NCBI GenBank assembly: GCA_964435725.1
Contig: CAYTAJ010000001.1
Coordinates: forward strand, 30,127 to 94,126
Reading direction: 5' to 3'
Source of the DNA: Litorimonas sp964435725
GTDB taxonomy: Bacteria > Pseudomonadota > Alphaproteobacteria > Caulobacterales > Maricaulaceae
DNA: 64,000 nucleotides
The notes beneath the pieces were generated by a model. It searched no databases and had not been told where the DNA came from. It worked only from the letters and a program-made list of their open reading frames with translations. Below are positions 1 to 8,445 of the stretch, one piece after another (position 1 is the stretch's first letter; each line of letters opens with the position of its first letter). A program made the position numbers and the translations under genes.

Positions 1-1
1 C

Positions 2-40
2 GGTTATGACTGCGCCTATCGAATTGCCTTTGAAGGCTAA
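2..40 (+). CDS. C-terminal tail of an upstream gene, possibly lptD (partial)
   Basis: Reading from base 2 gives a short tail, GYDCAYRIAFEG, and then a TAA stop. The alternation of polar and hydrophobic residues with a near-terminal Phe looks like a last outer-membrane beta strand. LptD, the lipopolysaccharide assembly barrel, commonly sits just upstream of surA in Alphaproteobacteria. Only 12 residues are visible, and another frame (ending at base 50) is also open, so this is a guess from position. Confidence 0.3.
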   Translation, partial: GYDCAYRIAFEG

Positions 41-82
41 GGCGCTATAAACGCGCAAAATGATTTTGGGACACGACAACTG

Positions 83-1339
83 ATGACTCACACGACATCT
101 ATCAAAACGTCTTTGAAAGGCTTAGCTGTGACAGCGGCCCTTTTGGCAGGAATGGGGCTCAATGCACAGGCTCAGACACCGAGCCACGGTATTGCCGCTG
201 TTGTGAACAGCGACATTGTCACGACACATGACCTTCGTCAGCGTGTGCTATTCATGCTCGCCACAACTGGGGCACAACGCGATGAAGAAAGCATTGCGCG
301 TATCCAGCAACAAGCCCTTCGTAATTTGGTGGATGAGCATCTGCAAATGCAGGAAGCTGAAAAATACGAGCAAACGATTTCAGATGAAGAAGTCAATCAA
401 AGTGTTGCGCGCTTAATTGGTCGTAACGGTCTGGACCCGAACGAAGTCATTGGTCGTTTGGCCCAAGCTGGCGTATCCATTGAAACACTTCGCGACCAAG
501 TGCGTTCTGAAATTGCGTGGCAACGGATTGTAAACGGGCTTTATGGGTCGCGTATTCGTATTTCTGACGCGCAGATTGATGAAACACTCAACCGCCTGAC
601 CGCCAATGCCGATAAGCCGTCTTTCCGTGTTGCCGAAATTTATATCGAAGCCACACCTGAAATCGGCGGCATGGAGGGCGCCATGCAAGGTGGGCAGGCT
701 ATGATTCAGCAATTACAAGACGGGGCACCTTTCCCCCTTTTGGCGCAGCAATTTTCGTCGGCGGCCAGTGCGGCCCGTGGCGGTGATGTCGGCTGGGTAC
801 GCGAAGGTGAGCTTCGCCCTGAAATCGACGAAGTCATCAAAGTGATGGAACCTGGTGCGGTCTCTAAGCCTATTCAAGTCCCCGGCGGGATTTATGTCGT
901 CGCCTTGGTGGAAAAGAAAGTATCAGAAGCCGACACGCTTTATAAGCTGAAGCAAGTTGCCATTAATGAGGGAAGTTTTGAGGATGCGAAGAACCGCCTC
1001 ATTGCGCTTCGTGATACTCTAACATCTTGTGATTCTTTAAAAGATGATGTGGCCTCACTTGAGGGAGTCACCCAAGCGGATATGGGTGAATTGAAGGCGA
1101 GTGAGTTAAACCCGCAGCTTATTGATATTTTGGCCTCTACGGATGTCGGCACGATTTCTGATCCAATTGAGCGCCCAACAGGTGCGGCTTCGATAATGGT
1201 CTGTTCGCGTGAGGCGACAGGCTCAGATATTCCTACACGGGATGATATCGAAAATCGCTTGATGGATCAGCAATTAGCACAGGCCTCTCGTCGCGCCTTG
1301 CGTGATATTCGCCGTAACTCTACCGTCGTCGTGCGTTAA
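83..1339 (+). CDS. surA: SurA-type periplasmic chaperone / peptidyl-prolyl isomerase
   Basis: This is a periplasmic chaperone that escorts unfolded outer-membrane proteins to the BAM complex. The 418-residue product starts with a clear signal peptide (basic, then hydrophobic residues 13-27, cleavage near AQA at 28-30). A SurA N-terminal helical domain follows (IAAVVNSDIVTTHDL). One recognisable parvulin domain lies at about residues 180-280 (RGGDVGWVREGEL). The C-terminal 130 residues are a diverged second half without the parvulin signature, so this is the one-parvulin form common in Alphaproteobacteria. pdxA begins 6 bases downstream, which implies co-transcription with pdxA and rsmA. Identification is confident; the substrates are inferred from the family. 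Confidence 0.9.
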   Translation: MTHTTSIKTSLKGLAVTAALLAGMGLNAQAQTPSHGIAAVVNSDIVTTHDLRQRVLFMLATTGAQRDEESIARIQQQALRNLVDEHLQMQEAEKYEQTISDEEVNQSVARLIGRNGLDPNEVIGRLAQAGVSIETLRDQVRSEIAWQRIVNGLYGSRIRISDAQIDETLNRLTANADKPSFRVAEIYIEATPEIGGMEGAMQGGQAMIQQLQDGAPFPLLAQQFSSAASAARGGDVGWVREGELRPEIDEVIKVMEPGAVSKPIQVPGGIYVVALVEKKVSEADTLYKLKQVAINEGSFEDAKNRLIALRDTLTSCDSLKDDVASLEGVTQADMGELKASELNPQLIDILASTDVGTISDPIERPTGAASIMVCSREATGSDIPTRDDIENRLMDQQLAQASRRALRDIRRNSTVVVR

Positions 1340-1345
1340 AATGTG

Positions 1346-2362
1346 ATGGAGCGCCCTCTCCTTTTAACGATGGGCGACCCGGCCGGAATTGGCCCGGAAA
1401 TCACATTGAAGGCGTGGCAGGCCTTAAAAGACCAAGCCGAATTTGCCTTTGCTGTTATCGCAACGCCACGGGTTATTGAGCGTGCTAACAAAGCTTACGA
1501 TTTTCCACTCAAAGAAGTGTCTGGCATATCAGACGTTACCCATGTTTTCCCCGACGCTGTGCCTATCCTGCCAATCGGAGGCCGCGTTCCGGAACCGGGC
1601 AATCCTGACTCTGATCATGCGCTGGCCGTCACCGAAAGTATTGAGCGCGGTGTTTCGCGTTGTTTGTGCGGCGAAGCCGATGCAATTGTCACCAACCCCA
1701 TTGCAAAAGATGTACTCTACAAGGCAGGGTTCGAATTCCCGGGACATACGGAATATCTCGGACAACTTACAGAAGCCCATAACGCTCCTTATGCGAGGGG
1801 GCCTGTCATGATGCTCTCTGGCGGAGGGTTGCGTGTCGGGTTAGCAACCGTGCACCTGTCTTTAAAAGAGGCCGCTGCGCAATTATCCGGTGACGCCATA
1901 ATACAAAATGCGCGCGTTATGGATGGGGCTTTGAAATGTGATTTTGGGATAAAAGACCCCCGTATCTCTCTCACTGGGCTGAACCCACATGCGGGAGAAA
2001 ATGGGTCTCTCGGCACTGAAGAAGACGACATTATTAACCCTGCGGCGCGTGTTTTGCGTCAGGACGGCATAAACGCGACGGATGCCCAACCCGCTGATAC
2101 GCTTTTTCATGCTGAGGCGCGACAGGCCTATGATGCGGTTCTGGCCATGTATCATGACCAAGGTCTTATTCCCGTCAAAACGCTCGATTTTCATGGCGGC
2201 GTGAATATTACACTTGGCTTGCCGATAGTCCGCACATCACCGGATCATGGGACAGCTTTTAATATTGCAGGGCAAAACAAAGCCCGCCCGGATAGCCTCA
2301 TTGCCGCCATTAAAACGGCACGTGAAATTGCTAATAATCGCAAAGCCTATTTGCATGGATAA
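1346..2362 (+). CDS. pdxA: 4-hydroxythreonine-4-phosphate dehydrogenase PdxA
   Basis: PdxA oxidises 4-phosphohydroxy-L-threonine with NAD in the DXP-dependent pyridoxal phosphate pathway in the cytoplasm. The family signature MGDPAGIGPE is at residues 9-18. The metal-binding histidine motifs FPGHTEYL and MYHDQGLIPVK are present, as is the C-terminal RTSPDHGTAFNIAG. I start at the ATG at 1346, because the GTG three bases earlier adds only one residue and the family begins just before the MGDPAG motif. The 338-residue length is normal. The 3' end overlaps rsmA by 8 bases, so translation is probably coupled. Confidence 0.95.
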   Translation: MERPLLLTMGDPAGIGPEITLKAWQALKDQAEFAFAVIATPRVIERANKAYDFPLKEVSGISDVTHVFPDAVPILPIGGRVPEPGNPDSDHALAVTESIERGVSRCLCGEADAIVTNPIAKDVLYKAGFEFPGHTEYLGQLTEAHNAPYARGPVMMLSGGGLRVGLATVHLSLKEAAAQLSGDAIIQNARVMDGALKCDFGIKDPRISLTGLNPHAGENGSLGTEEDDIINPAARVLRQDGINATDAQPADTLFHAEARQAYDAVLAMYHDQGLIPVKTLDFHGGVNITLGLPIVRTSPDHGTAFNIAGQNKARPDSLIAAIKTAREIANNRKAYLHG

Positions 2363-3203
2363 TCTATCTCTGCAAAGCCTCCCGAGCCTCACAGAAGTCG
2401 TTCGCACACATCAATTGGGCGCGAATAAAAAGCTCGGCCAGCATTTCCTTTTGGATATGAATTTGACAGATAAAATTGCACGTCTGGCGAAGCCGCTGGA
2501 GGGCGTTAATATCGCGGAAATTGGCCCCGGGCCCGGCGGGCTGACGCGGGCCTTATTATCAAACAACGCTAATTCCGTGACCGTCATCGAAATGGATGAA
2601 CGCTTCCTCCCTGCCCTTGCAGATATTGGCAAAGCTAGTGACAATCGCCTATCCATTATTAAAGGCGATGCGCTTAAGTTTGACATCGCTTCCAATATCC
2701 CCGCTCCCCGAAAAATCGTCGCGAATCTGCCTTACAATGTCGGCACAAAAATGTTGATAAATTGGGTTACGCAGACGCCCTTATTCTGGGACCAGATGGT
2801 ATTAATGTTTCAAAAGGAAGTGGCCGAACGCGTCTGTGCCGCACCGGGTGATAATCATTACGGGCGCCTCGCTGTGTTGTGCCAAAGCGTCGCCGATTGC
2901 CATATCGCCTTTGATATTCCGGCACGCGCTTTTAGCCCGCCCCCCAAAGTCGATAGTGCCGTAATTGTCATGCACCCCCTTACTGAGGACAAACGCTATG
3001 CTGATCTCAAACGTTTGGGTCAGGTCACTCAAGCGGCCTTTGGACAAAGACGGAAAATGTTGCGCGCGTCTCTTAAGGGCTTTGCCAAACAAAATGGTAT
3101 TGTCGTGGCAGACTGGCTTGAAAAGGCTGATATTGATCCGCAAGCGCGTCCTGAAACCTTGCCCGTAGCGGCTTTTCAACGTTTAACAGAGGCACTGAAT
3201 TAG
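2355..3203 (+). CDS. rsmA: 16S rRNA dimethyladenosine transferase RsmA (KsgA)
   Basis: RsmA dimethylates two adjacent adenines near the 3' end of 16S rRNA, a late 30S maturation step. The 282-residue product has GQHFLLD at 28-34, the SAM-binding loop EIGPGPGGLT at 55-64, the acidic IEMDE at 78-82, GDAL at 104-107 and the catalytic NLPY at 124-127, followed by FSPPPKVDSAV. The frame is open further upstream to 2247, but the ATG at 2355 fits the family length and gives the usual overlap with pdxA. It is the last gene of the surA-pdxA-rsmA run. Confidence 0.95.
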   Translation: MDNLSLQSLPSLTEVVRTHQLGANKKLGQHFLLDMNLTDKIARLAKPLEGVNIAEIGPGPGGLTRALLSNNANSVTVIEMDERFLPALADIGKASDNRLSIIKGDALKFDIASNIPAPRKIVANLPYNVGTKMLINWVTQTPLFWDQMVLMFQKEVAERVCAAPGDNHYGRLAVLCQSVADCHIAFDIPARAFSPPPKVDSAVIVMHPLTEDKRYADLKRLGQVTQAAFGQRRKMLRASLKGFAKQNGIVVADWLEKADIDPQARPETLPVAAFQRLTEALN

Positions 3204-3276
3204 TTTCAACACGCCCTAGACCTCTGCATGTTTTTCGCTAGACTTTCCATCTGAAGAGTTAAGGTGGAGTGTCTCT

Positions 3277-4149
3277 ATGGTGTATCGCAGACAATTGGGC
3301 GGAATGAGACAAGGAGCAAGTTTAGGACGCCGTCGTGGCGGGTTTCGCTGGCAAATCATGGTATTGTTTGCCATTGGCGCAGCGGTTTATTATTTCGCCA
3401 ATCAAAAGACGGTACCTTTCACAGACCGTAAGCAATTACGGACAATGTCGATCGAACAAGAAGTTCAACTCGGCCTGCAATCCTATCAACAAATTCTATC
3501 AGACAATCGACAAGACCTCGTCACATCCGGCCCCGTTGTCGATGCTGTCAGAGAAATCGGTGCGCGGCTCGCCCGAGCAGCGGCGAATGAAGATCCAGGC
3601 TTTGACTGGGCGTTTAATGTCATCGACAGCCCACAAGCCAATGCCTTTGCTCTGCCCGGCGGTTACACCGCTGTCTATACAGGCCTCATTCCTATTGCGG
3701 AAAATGAAGACGGTCTGGCCGTGGTCATGGGCCACGAAATTGGACACGCGCTTGCCCATCACGGAGCGGAACGCATGGCGCAACAAAATATGCAGCGCAT
3801 TGTGGGCGCAGGTGTCTCACTCGGCGCCGGCGGAATGGATTATGGGGCACAACGCGCCGTTATGGGTGTGTTTGGCGGAATCAGCCAATATGGATATGCT
3901 CTGCCTTTCTCTCGCAAACATGAGTCTGAGTCAGATTATATCGGCCTCATCCTAATGAGCCGCGCCTGTTATGATCCACGCGAAGCCCCGCGCCTCTGGG
4001 AACGTATGGGTGCGCAGGGAGGACAAACACCCCCTGAGTTTCAATCCACTCACCCTAGCCCTGAAACACGCGTCGCCGATTTCAATCGCTGGATGCCTGA
4101 AGCCATCGAAGTCTACAATCAAAGCTGCCCGAATAAAATTTCGCTTTAA
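3277..4149 (+). CDS. M48 family zinc metalloprotease with N-terminal membrane anchor
   Basis: The product is a 290-residue peptidase M48 (Ste24/BepA/LoiP-like). The zinc-binding HEIGH is at 153-157 and the probable third ligand lies in KHESESD near 214-220. The N-terminus is strongly basic (RRQLGG...GRRRGG) and precedes one hydrophobic helix at about 27-40, so the catalytic domain should sit in the periplasm as an anchored protein. There is no lipobox or TPR domain, unlike LoiP or BepA. Family relatives degrade misfolded envelope proteins, which suits its place behind surA, but the substrate is unknown. A purine-rich GGTGGAG lies before the ATG. Confidence 0.85.
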   Translation: MVYRRQLGGMRQGASLGRRRGGFRWQIMVLFAIGAAVYYFANQKTVPFTDRKQLRTMSIEQEVQLGLQSYQQILSDNRQDLVTSGPVVDAVREIGARLARAAANEDPGFDWAFNVIDSPQANAFALPGGYTAVYTGLIPIAENEDGLAVVMGHEIGHALAHHGAERMAQQNMQRIVGAGVSLGAGGMDYGAQRAVMGVFGGISQYGYALPFSRKHESESDYIGLILMSRACYDPREAPRLWERMGAQGGQTPPEFQSTHPSPETRVADFNRWMPEAIEVYNQSCPNKISL

Positions 4150-4170
4150 CCCCCGAAAGCAACTCGCCTC

Positions 4171-5196
4171 ATGACTGATACCATACTTGTCACTGGAATT
4201 TCTGGATTTATTGCCTCCCAAGTTGCTGCCAATCTATTGAACAAAGGCTACGCTGTTCGTGGAACAGCTAGAAACAAAACCAAAGGCCAACGCATTGTGG
4301 ATGCCTTGGCCGCAGGCGGTGCAGATACATCCCAGCTAGAACTCGTGGAAGCCGATCTTGAAAGAGACGAAGGCTGGGCAGATGCCGTTAAAGACTGTCG
4401 TTTCATACAACATATTGCTTCGCCCTTTCCATTGGACGCCCCAAACGATCGTGAAGCGCTTGTGCCGGCGGCGCGAGCCGGGGCGCAACGTGTTCTTGAA
4501 CATGGATTTTCAGCCGGCGTCGAGCGTATTGTCATGACGTCATCAATGGTGTCTATGATGGGACAGCCGGGACGCGGCAGCCATATGCTGGTTTCGGAAG
4601 ACGATTGGTCCGACCCTGATTGGAAACCGCTTACCGCCTATCCGGTATCCAAAACGCGCGCAGAATTATCGGCCTGGGCCTATGCCAAAGCGCAAAATGT
4701 CAGTGATAAATTGACAACAGTTTGTCCGGGACTCGTTTTTGGGCCGGACCCTTATAAAAATGGTGGCGCGTCTCTTTCACTATTAAAAGCCATGTTTGAT
4801 GGTGATTTCCCACGGACACCAAAAGTCGCTTATCCGATTGTTGATGTACGCGACTGTGCCTCTCTCCATGTTGCGGCCATGACGGCGAACGCCGGAGGCC
4901 GCCGCCTTATGTCTGCCGGTAAAACTTATTGGTTCAAAGACATTAGTGAGATTTTGCGCAAAGCCTATCCTCAAGCCAAGAAACTCCCCAAAGGGGACAT
5001 GCCAAATTTCGTCGTTAAACTCGTTGGTCTTTTTGATGACCGGGTGAAAGGCATTTTACCTGATTTGGGCACGTTCCACGAAGCGGATGCAGGTTATGTA
5101 ACTAACTTGACGGGGGTTATTCCGCGCCCATCCAAAGAAGCCATTTTGGCTGCGGCTGAAAGTCTAATGGCCAATGGTGATATAAGTTTAGATTAG
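4171..5196 (+). CDS. Extended short-chain dehydrogenase / NAD(P)-dependent epimerase-reductase
   Basis: A 341-residue extended SDR of the dihydroflavonol-4-reductase-like group. The nucleotide-binding turn TGISGFIA is at 8-15. The catalytic Y157-x-x-x-K161 pair is in AYPVSKTRAE, with the preceding serine in VMTSSMVS near 122-129. These enzymes reduce aldehydes, ketones or sugar nucleotides; nothing here fixes the substrate. It begins 21 bases after the M48 gene and is followed after only 4 bases by a small membrane protein gene, so the three may be co-transcribed. Confidence 0.85.
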   Translation: MTDTILVTGISGFIASQVAANLLNKGYAVRGTARNKTKGQRIVDALAAGGADTSQLELVEADLERDEGWADAVKDCRFIQHIASPFPLDAPNDREALVPAARAGAQRVLEHGFSAGVERIVMTSSMVSMMGQPGRGSHMLVSEDDWSDPDWKPLTAYPVSKTRAELSAWAYAKAQNVSDKLTTVCPGLVFGPDPYKNGGASLSLLKAMFDGDFPRTPKVAYPIVDVRDCASLHVAAMTANAGGRRLMSAGKTYWFKDISEILRKAYPQAKKLPKGDMPNFVVKLVGLFDDRVKGILPDLGTFHEADAGYVTNLTGVIPRPSKEAILAAAESLMANGDISLD

Positions 5197-5200
5197 CTGA

Positions 5201-5536
5201 ATGCTAAAATCTAAGGCATTGGACTTTGTGATTGGCTTTTCATACAGAATAGCCCTTTTTTACCTTGGGCTTATACAACGGTCCTTCATCGATGCTATTT
5301 TGACGTCTTTACTTGTTCTATGCATTATCGCTTACCGACATAAAGCATCGGCAAAGTTCTGGAATTATCATCCGTATGATAGCGAGGACTATATTTCTGA
5401 TACGGAAAACACCAAACGACTTTCCATAAACTGGGAACATTTAGGACGTGGTGCTTTATTCACATCATGGTTTTTAGCTATCGCATTTGCATGCTATTAT
5501 ACTGGACGTTGGATGGGAAAAGACCTCGGGTTTTAA
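5201..5536 (+). CDS. Small membrane protein of unknown function (111 aa)
   Basis: I do not recognise a family. Two hydrophobic stretches (about residues 20-44, and 84-100 around TSWFLAIAFACYYTG) suggest two membrane helices joined by a polar, acidic loop (YHPYDSEDYISDTEN). The ATG lies 4 bases after the SDR stop, so it is probably read from the same transcript. It faces another two-helix protein gene in convergent orientation. Confidence 0.6.
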   Translation: MLKSKALDFVIGFSYRIALFYLGLIQRSFIDAILTSLLVLCIIAYRHKASAKFWNYHPYDSEDYISDTENTKRLSINWEHLGRGALFTSWFLAIAFACYYTGRWMGKDLGF

Positions 5537-5568
5537 ATCTTGGTTAAACGATAATTAGTCGATTTCAT

Positions 5569-5904
5569 TTAAACATCTTCTTCTATATGTTTACGCGCCA
5601 TGCCCATTACGGCGTGGCCCATTGCGGCATTTCCAAAGGTGATTGCGAAACCGACCATTAAAAGGAAAATCGCTAACACTGTATCCGATGACGAAAAAAT
5701 AAGCGTGCGCATATTCATAACGTTCAGCGCAAGGCCGAGAAATAGAAACGCCCATCCAATGGCGATGCCTTTCAAACAAGCACGGATCATGAGTTTATGG
5801 ATGCGACCCATCATGCTCCCCAATTTGCGCGGTAAATTTATGCCGTCACTTTTGACTTCATCATATGTTAACTGCGGCATTCTGTCGAGCTGAATAGCGC
5901 TCAT
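5569..5904 (-). CDS. Small membrane protein of unknown function (111 aa)
   Basis: No family recognised. After a hydrophilic N-terminal 40 residues containing RKLGSMMGRIHKL come two membrane helices (about 47-63 and 76-93), then a short basic/acidic tail. A glycine- and alanine-rich NAAMGHAVMGMA motif closes the second helix. It is convergent with the preceding gene and divergent from the toxin-antitoxin pair. Confidence 0.55.
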   Translation of the reverse strand: MSAIQLDRMPQLTYDEVKSDGINLPRKLGSMMGRIHKLMIRACLKGIAIGWAFLFLGLALNVMNMRTLIFSSSDTVLAIFLLMVGFAITFGNAAMGHAVMGMARKHIEEDV

Positions 5905-5974
5905 AACTTACTACATCATGATAAATCTTGACAATTCTATGTTTTGTGTCATTTTTTAGTCAAAGGATATAACA

Positions 5975-6271
5975 ATGGCCAAGCTAGATTACACTCAAAG
6001 CACACCAAAACGCCGCGTTTCTGTCCAAGAAACACCTCAGACGTTTCAAGGTGAACGCAAGAAATTTGCGACACAGATGGATGCGCGTTTGCTTGAGCGT
6101 TTGCGCGAATATTCCAAATCTGAAGGTCGTCAAATCCAATCCGTGCTCGAAGAAGCCGTAAAAATGCTGCTGAAAGAAAAGCAAGGCTACACCATGCGCC
6201 CTGATGTTAAGGCAGCCATGGAAGCGAGCTTTGAAGAGTTTGATGATCTTTACAAACGTCTGGCCCAATAA
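5975..6271 (+). CDS. Putative antitoxin of a Doc-type toxin-antitoxin pair
   Basis: A 98-residue protein directly in front of a Doc toxin gene, sharing the TAATG stop/start. The middle (KKFATQMDARLLERLREYSKSEGRQIQSVLEEAVKML, broken here by my reading into strand-helix-helix) looks like a ribbon-helix-helix DNA-binding fold. The C-terminal part (ASFEEFDDLYKRLAQ) would be the toxin-neutralising tail. This is not the classical Phd fold. By analogy it should bind and repress its own promoter and block the toxin. The role is inferred mainly from the adjacent toxin. Confidence 0.7.
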   Translation: MAKLDYTQSTPKRRVSVQETPQTFQGERKKFATQMDARLLERLREYSKSEGRQIQSVLEEAVKMLLKEKQGYTMRPDVKAAMEASFEEFDDLYKRLAQ

Positions 6272-6645
6272 TGACGACCTATTTCTTGGTCGAAGACGTT
6301 TTGGCTTTCCATGATATGCAGTTGCGTCTGCATGGCGGAGCGCCGGGCATAAGGGATATGGGTCTTATTGAAGCAGCGCTTTTCAGACCGCAAACAGGCT
6401 ATTACAAAGACATCATTGAAGAGGCGGCCGCCCTCTGGGAAAGCTTTTTGATGAACCATCCTTTTGTGGATGGCAATAAACGGACCGCTTTTGCCGTTAT
6501 GGATATTTTTCTGCGCGTAAATGGTATCAGACTGACGACCAAATCTATTGAAGTGGGTGATTTTCTTTATGTTCTCTTCGACAAGGATGAAGTCAATTTC
6601 AAAAGTCTAGATGCTTGGCTACGCAACAATACACGCATGGTCTGA
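6271..6645 (+). CDS. doc: Doc-family (death-on-curing) toxin, Fic fold
   Basis: A 124-residue Fic-fold protein with the Doc signature HPFVDGNKRTA at 63-73 (catalytic His63; the GNKR anion-binding loop is intact) and the family's N-terminal GIRDMGLIEAAL. Doc toxins phosphorylate elongation factor EF-Tu and halt translation. The gene overlaps the antitoxin's stop codon by one base, so production is coupled. All visible key residues are present, so the toxin may be active. It sits tail to tail with carA, 4 bases apart. Confidence 0.88.
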   Translation: MTTYFLVEDVLAFHDMQLRLHGGAPGIRDMGLIEAALFRPQTGYYKDIIEEAAALWESFLMNHPFVDGNKRTAFAVMDIFLRVNGIRLTTKSIEVGDFLYVLFDKDEVNFKSLDAWLRNNTRMV

Positions 6646-6649
6646 AAGG

Positions 6650-7297
6650 TTATAGAGCGTCTGCAAATCTCTCAAAGAGATAAAAACTATCTTGTGGGCC
6701 TGGGCTGGCTTCAGGGTGGTGTTGAACAGAAAAGACTGGCTTTCCTTTGAGGCGAATACCGCAGTTTGTGCCGTCAAACAGACTAACATGTGTTTCTTCG
6801 ACTGTGTCCGGCAGGCTTTTCTGATCAACGGCAAAACCGTGGTTCATGGACACAATCTCAACCTTATCCGTTGTATGATCCATAACAGGATGATTAGCCC
6901 CATGATGGCCTTGATCCATCTTAATCGTCTTGGCCCCTAATGCGGCGGCCAACATCTGGTGCCCCAAACAAATGCCAAGAATTGGCATATCCGCTTCGAC
7001 CAGAGCTTTTATGACCGGGATTGCGTATTCACCCGTCGCAGCCGGATCACCCGGGCCATTTGAAAGGACAACCCCATCAGGTTTCATCGCCAGAATGTCT
7101 TCGGCAGAAGTTGTGCCCGGCACAACACTGACCGAGAGACCAACACTGACTAGATTACGTAAAATATTCCGCTTTACGCCATAATCAATCAAGACCACTT
7201 TTTTCACGCCGTCTTTTTCCGTGTGACCTTCCGGCCATACCCAGCGCGCTTCACGCCAGTCAAAGGGCGCGTCTGCCGCCATGTCTTTCGCCAAATC
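6650..7297 (-). CDS. carA: Carbamoyl-phosphate synthase small subunit CarA (3' part, cut by gap)
   Basis: CarA hydrolyses glutamine and passes ammonia to CarB for carbamoyl phosphate, feeding arginine and pyrimidine synthesis. The visible 215 residues are the class I glutamine amidotransferase half: DYGVKRNILRNL, the nucleophile loop LGICLGHQM and the His/Glu end QHHPEASPGPQDS. The N-terminal CarA-specific domain (about 170 residues in typical relatives) falls in the run of N. Nothing suggests a real truncation; the loss is an assembly effect. Confidence 0.93.
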   Translation of the reverse strand, partial: DLAKDMAADAPFDWREARWVWPEGHTEKDGVKKVVLIDYGVKRNILRNLVSVGLSVSVVPGTTSAEDILAMKPDGVVLSNGPGDPAATGEYAIPVIKALVEADMPILGICLGHQMLAAALGAKTIKMDQGHHGANHPVMDHTTDKVEIVSMNHGFAVDQKSLPDTVEETHVSLFDGTNCGIRLKGKPVFSVQHHPEASPGPQDSFYLFERFADAL

Positions 7298-7397
7298 NNN
7301 NNNNNNNNNNNNNNNNNNNNNNNNNNNNNNNNNNNNNNNNNNNNNNNNNNNNNNNNNNNNNNNNNNNNNNNNNNNNNNNNNNNNNNNNNNNNNNNNN
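7298..7397. other. Assembly gap (100 N) inside carA; real missing sequence
   Basis: The flanks share no repeated bases, unlike four of the other gaps. CarA still lacks roughly 170 N-terminal residues here, so about 500 bases or more are probably missing and the 100 N is only a placeholder. Confidence 0.85.
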
Positions 7398-7576
7398 CAC
7401 ATAAACCTCGTTTTTCAAAGCTACCCACAGAAAAATACACACTGCAGAGATACAGCCTCTAGTGGCTTGGCAAGCCTATCTCAGCCGCTATAATAGGCTA
7501 TTGCAGTGAGTGGGAGTGACTGCTTAAATAGGGACTTTTGTTGGGCCTGAGTACAGGTCGCCACTTGATAATCATT
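7398..7576. promoter_or_regulatory. Intergenic region between carA and yqeY
   Basis: About 180 bases between the gap and yqeY, lying upstream of both divergent genes, so both promoters should be near. I see no convincing hairpin, operator or small gene. The reverse-strand frame here does not resemble the start of CarA, so the carA start is probably inside the gap. Confidence 0.35.
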
Positions 7577-8053
7577 ATGCCAGTTGCCGCCACCCCTTTA
7601 CGGGACCAGATTTCCACCAGCACGAAAGAGGCTATGCGGGCGAAAGACTCCGTTCGCGTCTCTACTCTGCGCCTTGTCAGTGCCGCCATCAAAGACCGTG
7701 ATATTGCGGCACGCGCTGAAGACCGCTGCGAAGGAATTTCCGATACTGAAATCCTCTCTATCTTGTCCAAAATGGTAAAGCAGCGCGAAGAGAGTGCCAA
7801 AACTTATGAAGATAATGGTCGGCCTGAACTCGCTGATCGTGAACGAACCGAGATTGACATTGTGCGTGAATTTATGCCTCAGCCGCTCTCTGATGATGAG
7901 CTAAAAACGAAAATAGCCGAAATCATTGAGCAAAGCGGTGCGACTTGCCTCAAAGATATGGGTAAGATTATGGGTCAGCTTAAAAATGATTATGCAGGAC
8001 GTATTGATATGGGCAAAGCCGGCGCCGTTGTGAAAAGCCACCTGTGTAGCTAA
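7577..8053 (+). CDS. yqeY: GatB/YqeY domain protein
   Basis: A 158-residue YqeY-family protein, related to the tail domain of the GatB subunit of the tRNA amidotransferase. Diagnostic segments are TSTKEAMRAKDSVRVSTLRL, a glutamate-rich middle, REFMPQPLSDDEL and GKIMGQLKNDYAGRIDMG. The frame extends to a TTG at 7538, but the ATG at 7577 gives the normal length (about 148-160). The molecular role is not established; tRNA-linked functions have been proposed. In many Alphaproteobacteria yqeY is followed by dnaG; here it is followed by yggT. Confidence 0.88.
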   Translation: MPVAATPLRDQISTSTKEAMRAKDSVRVSTLRLVSAAIKDRDIAARAEDRCEGISDTEILSILSKMVKQREESAKTYEDNGRPELADRERTEIDIVREFMPQPLSDDELKTKIAEIIEQSGATCLKDMGKIMGQLKNDYAGRIDMGKAGAVVKSHLCS

Positions 8054-8142
8054 TCCTCTCCTATATGACTGTGTCTTCTCTTGCGAAACATTTCGCTGCT
8101 TCCTAGATATTGTCAGTAAATCAAAGTAACAAAGACAGCGAT

Positions 8143-8445
8143 ATGACGTTTTTACAATCCCTCGTGGTTTATTTTCTGGACCCAGCCTTGGGTATTTTGC
8201 AGATCATTCTTATCGCTTACATGATATTCAGCTGGTTGATTGCCTTTAACGTCGTTAATTTACGCAATCCCTTTATGGGCCAAATTTACAGCCTTTGCGC
8301 CTCAATTGTAGAACCAATACTGACTCCCATCAGGCGCGTTATTCCCCCGCTCGGAGGTTTCGATATGGCGTTTTTGGTCTTCTTTATTTTATTGGTTTGG
8401 GCGAAGGGTTATCTTGTGCCCCTTCTTTACAACGCTTTTGGTTAG
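8143..8445 (+). CDS. yggT: YggT family membrane protein
   Basis: A 100-residue integral membrane protein with two hydrophobic segments separated by the YggT hallmark (NPFMGQIYSLCASIVEPILTPIRR, with the conserved EPILTPIRR and IPPLGGFD). The family is linked to osmotic tolerance and, in some bacteria, to cell division and shape. The ATG at 8143 is preferred over the TTG at 8110 because it places the first helix at the N-terminus as in relatives. The stop overlaps the convergent PilZ gene by 4 bases. Confidence 0.85.
   Translation: MTFLQSLVVYFLDPALGILQIILIAYMIFSWLIAFNVVNLRNPFMGQIYSLCASIVEPILTPIRRVIPPLGGFDMAFLVFFILLVWAKGYLVPLLYNAFG

Noticed and set aside
5533..5547. A second TTAA-N7-TTAA match
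   Set aside because: It lies at the 3' ends of two convergent genes and uses the stop codon of one of them, so no promoter is near; most likely chance.
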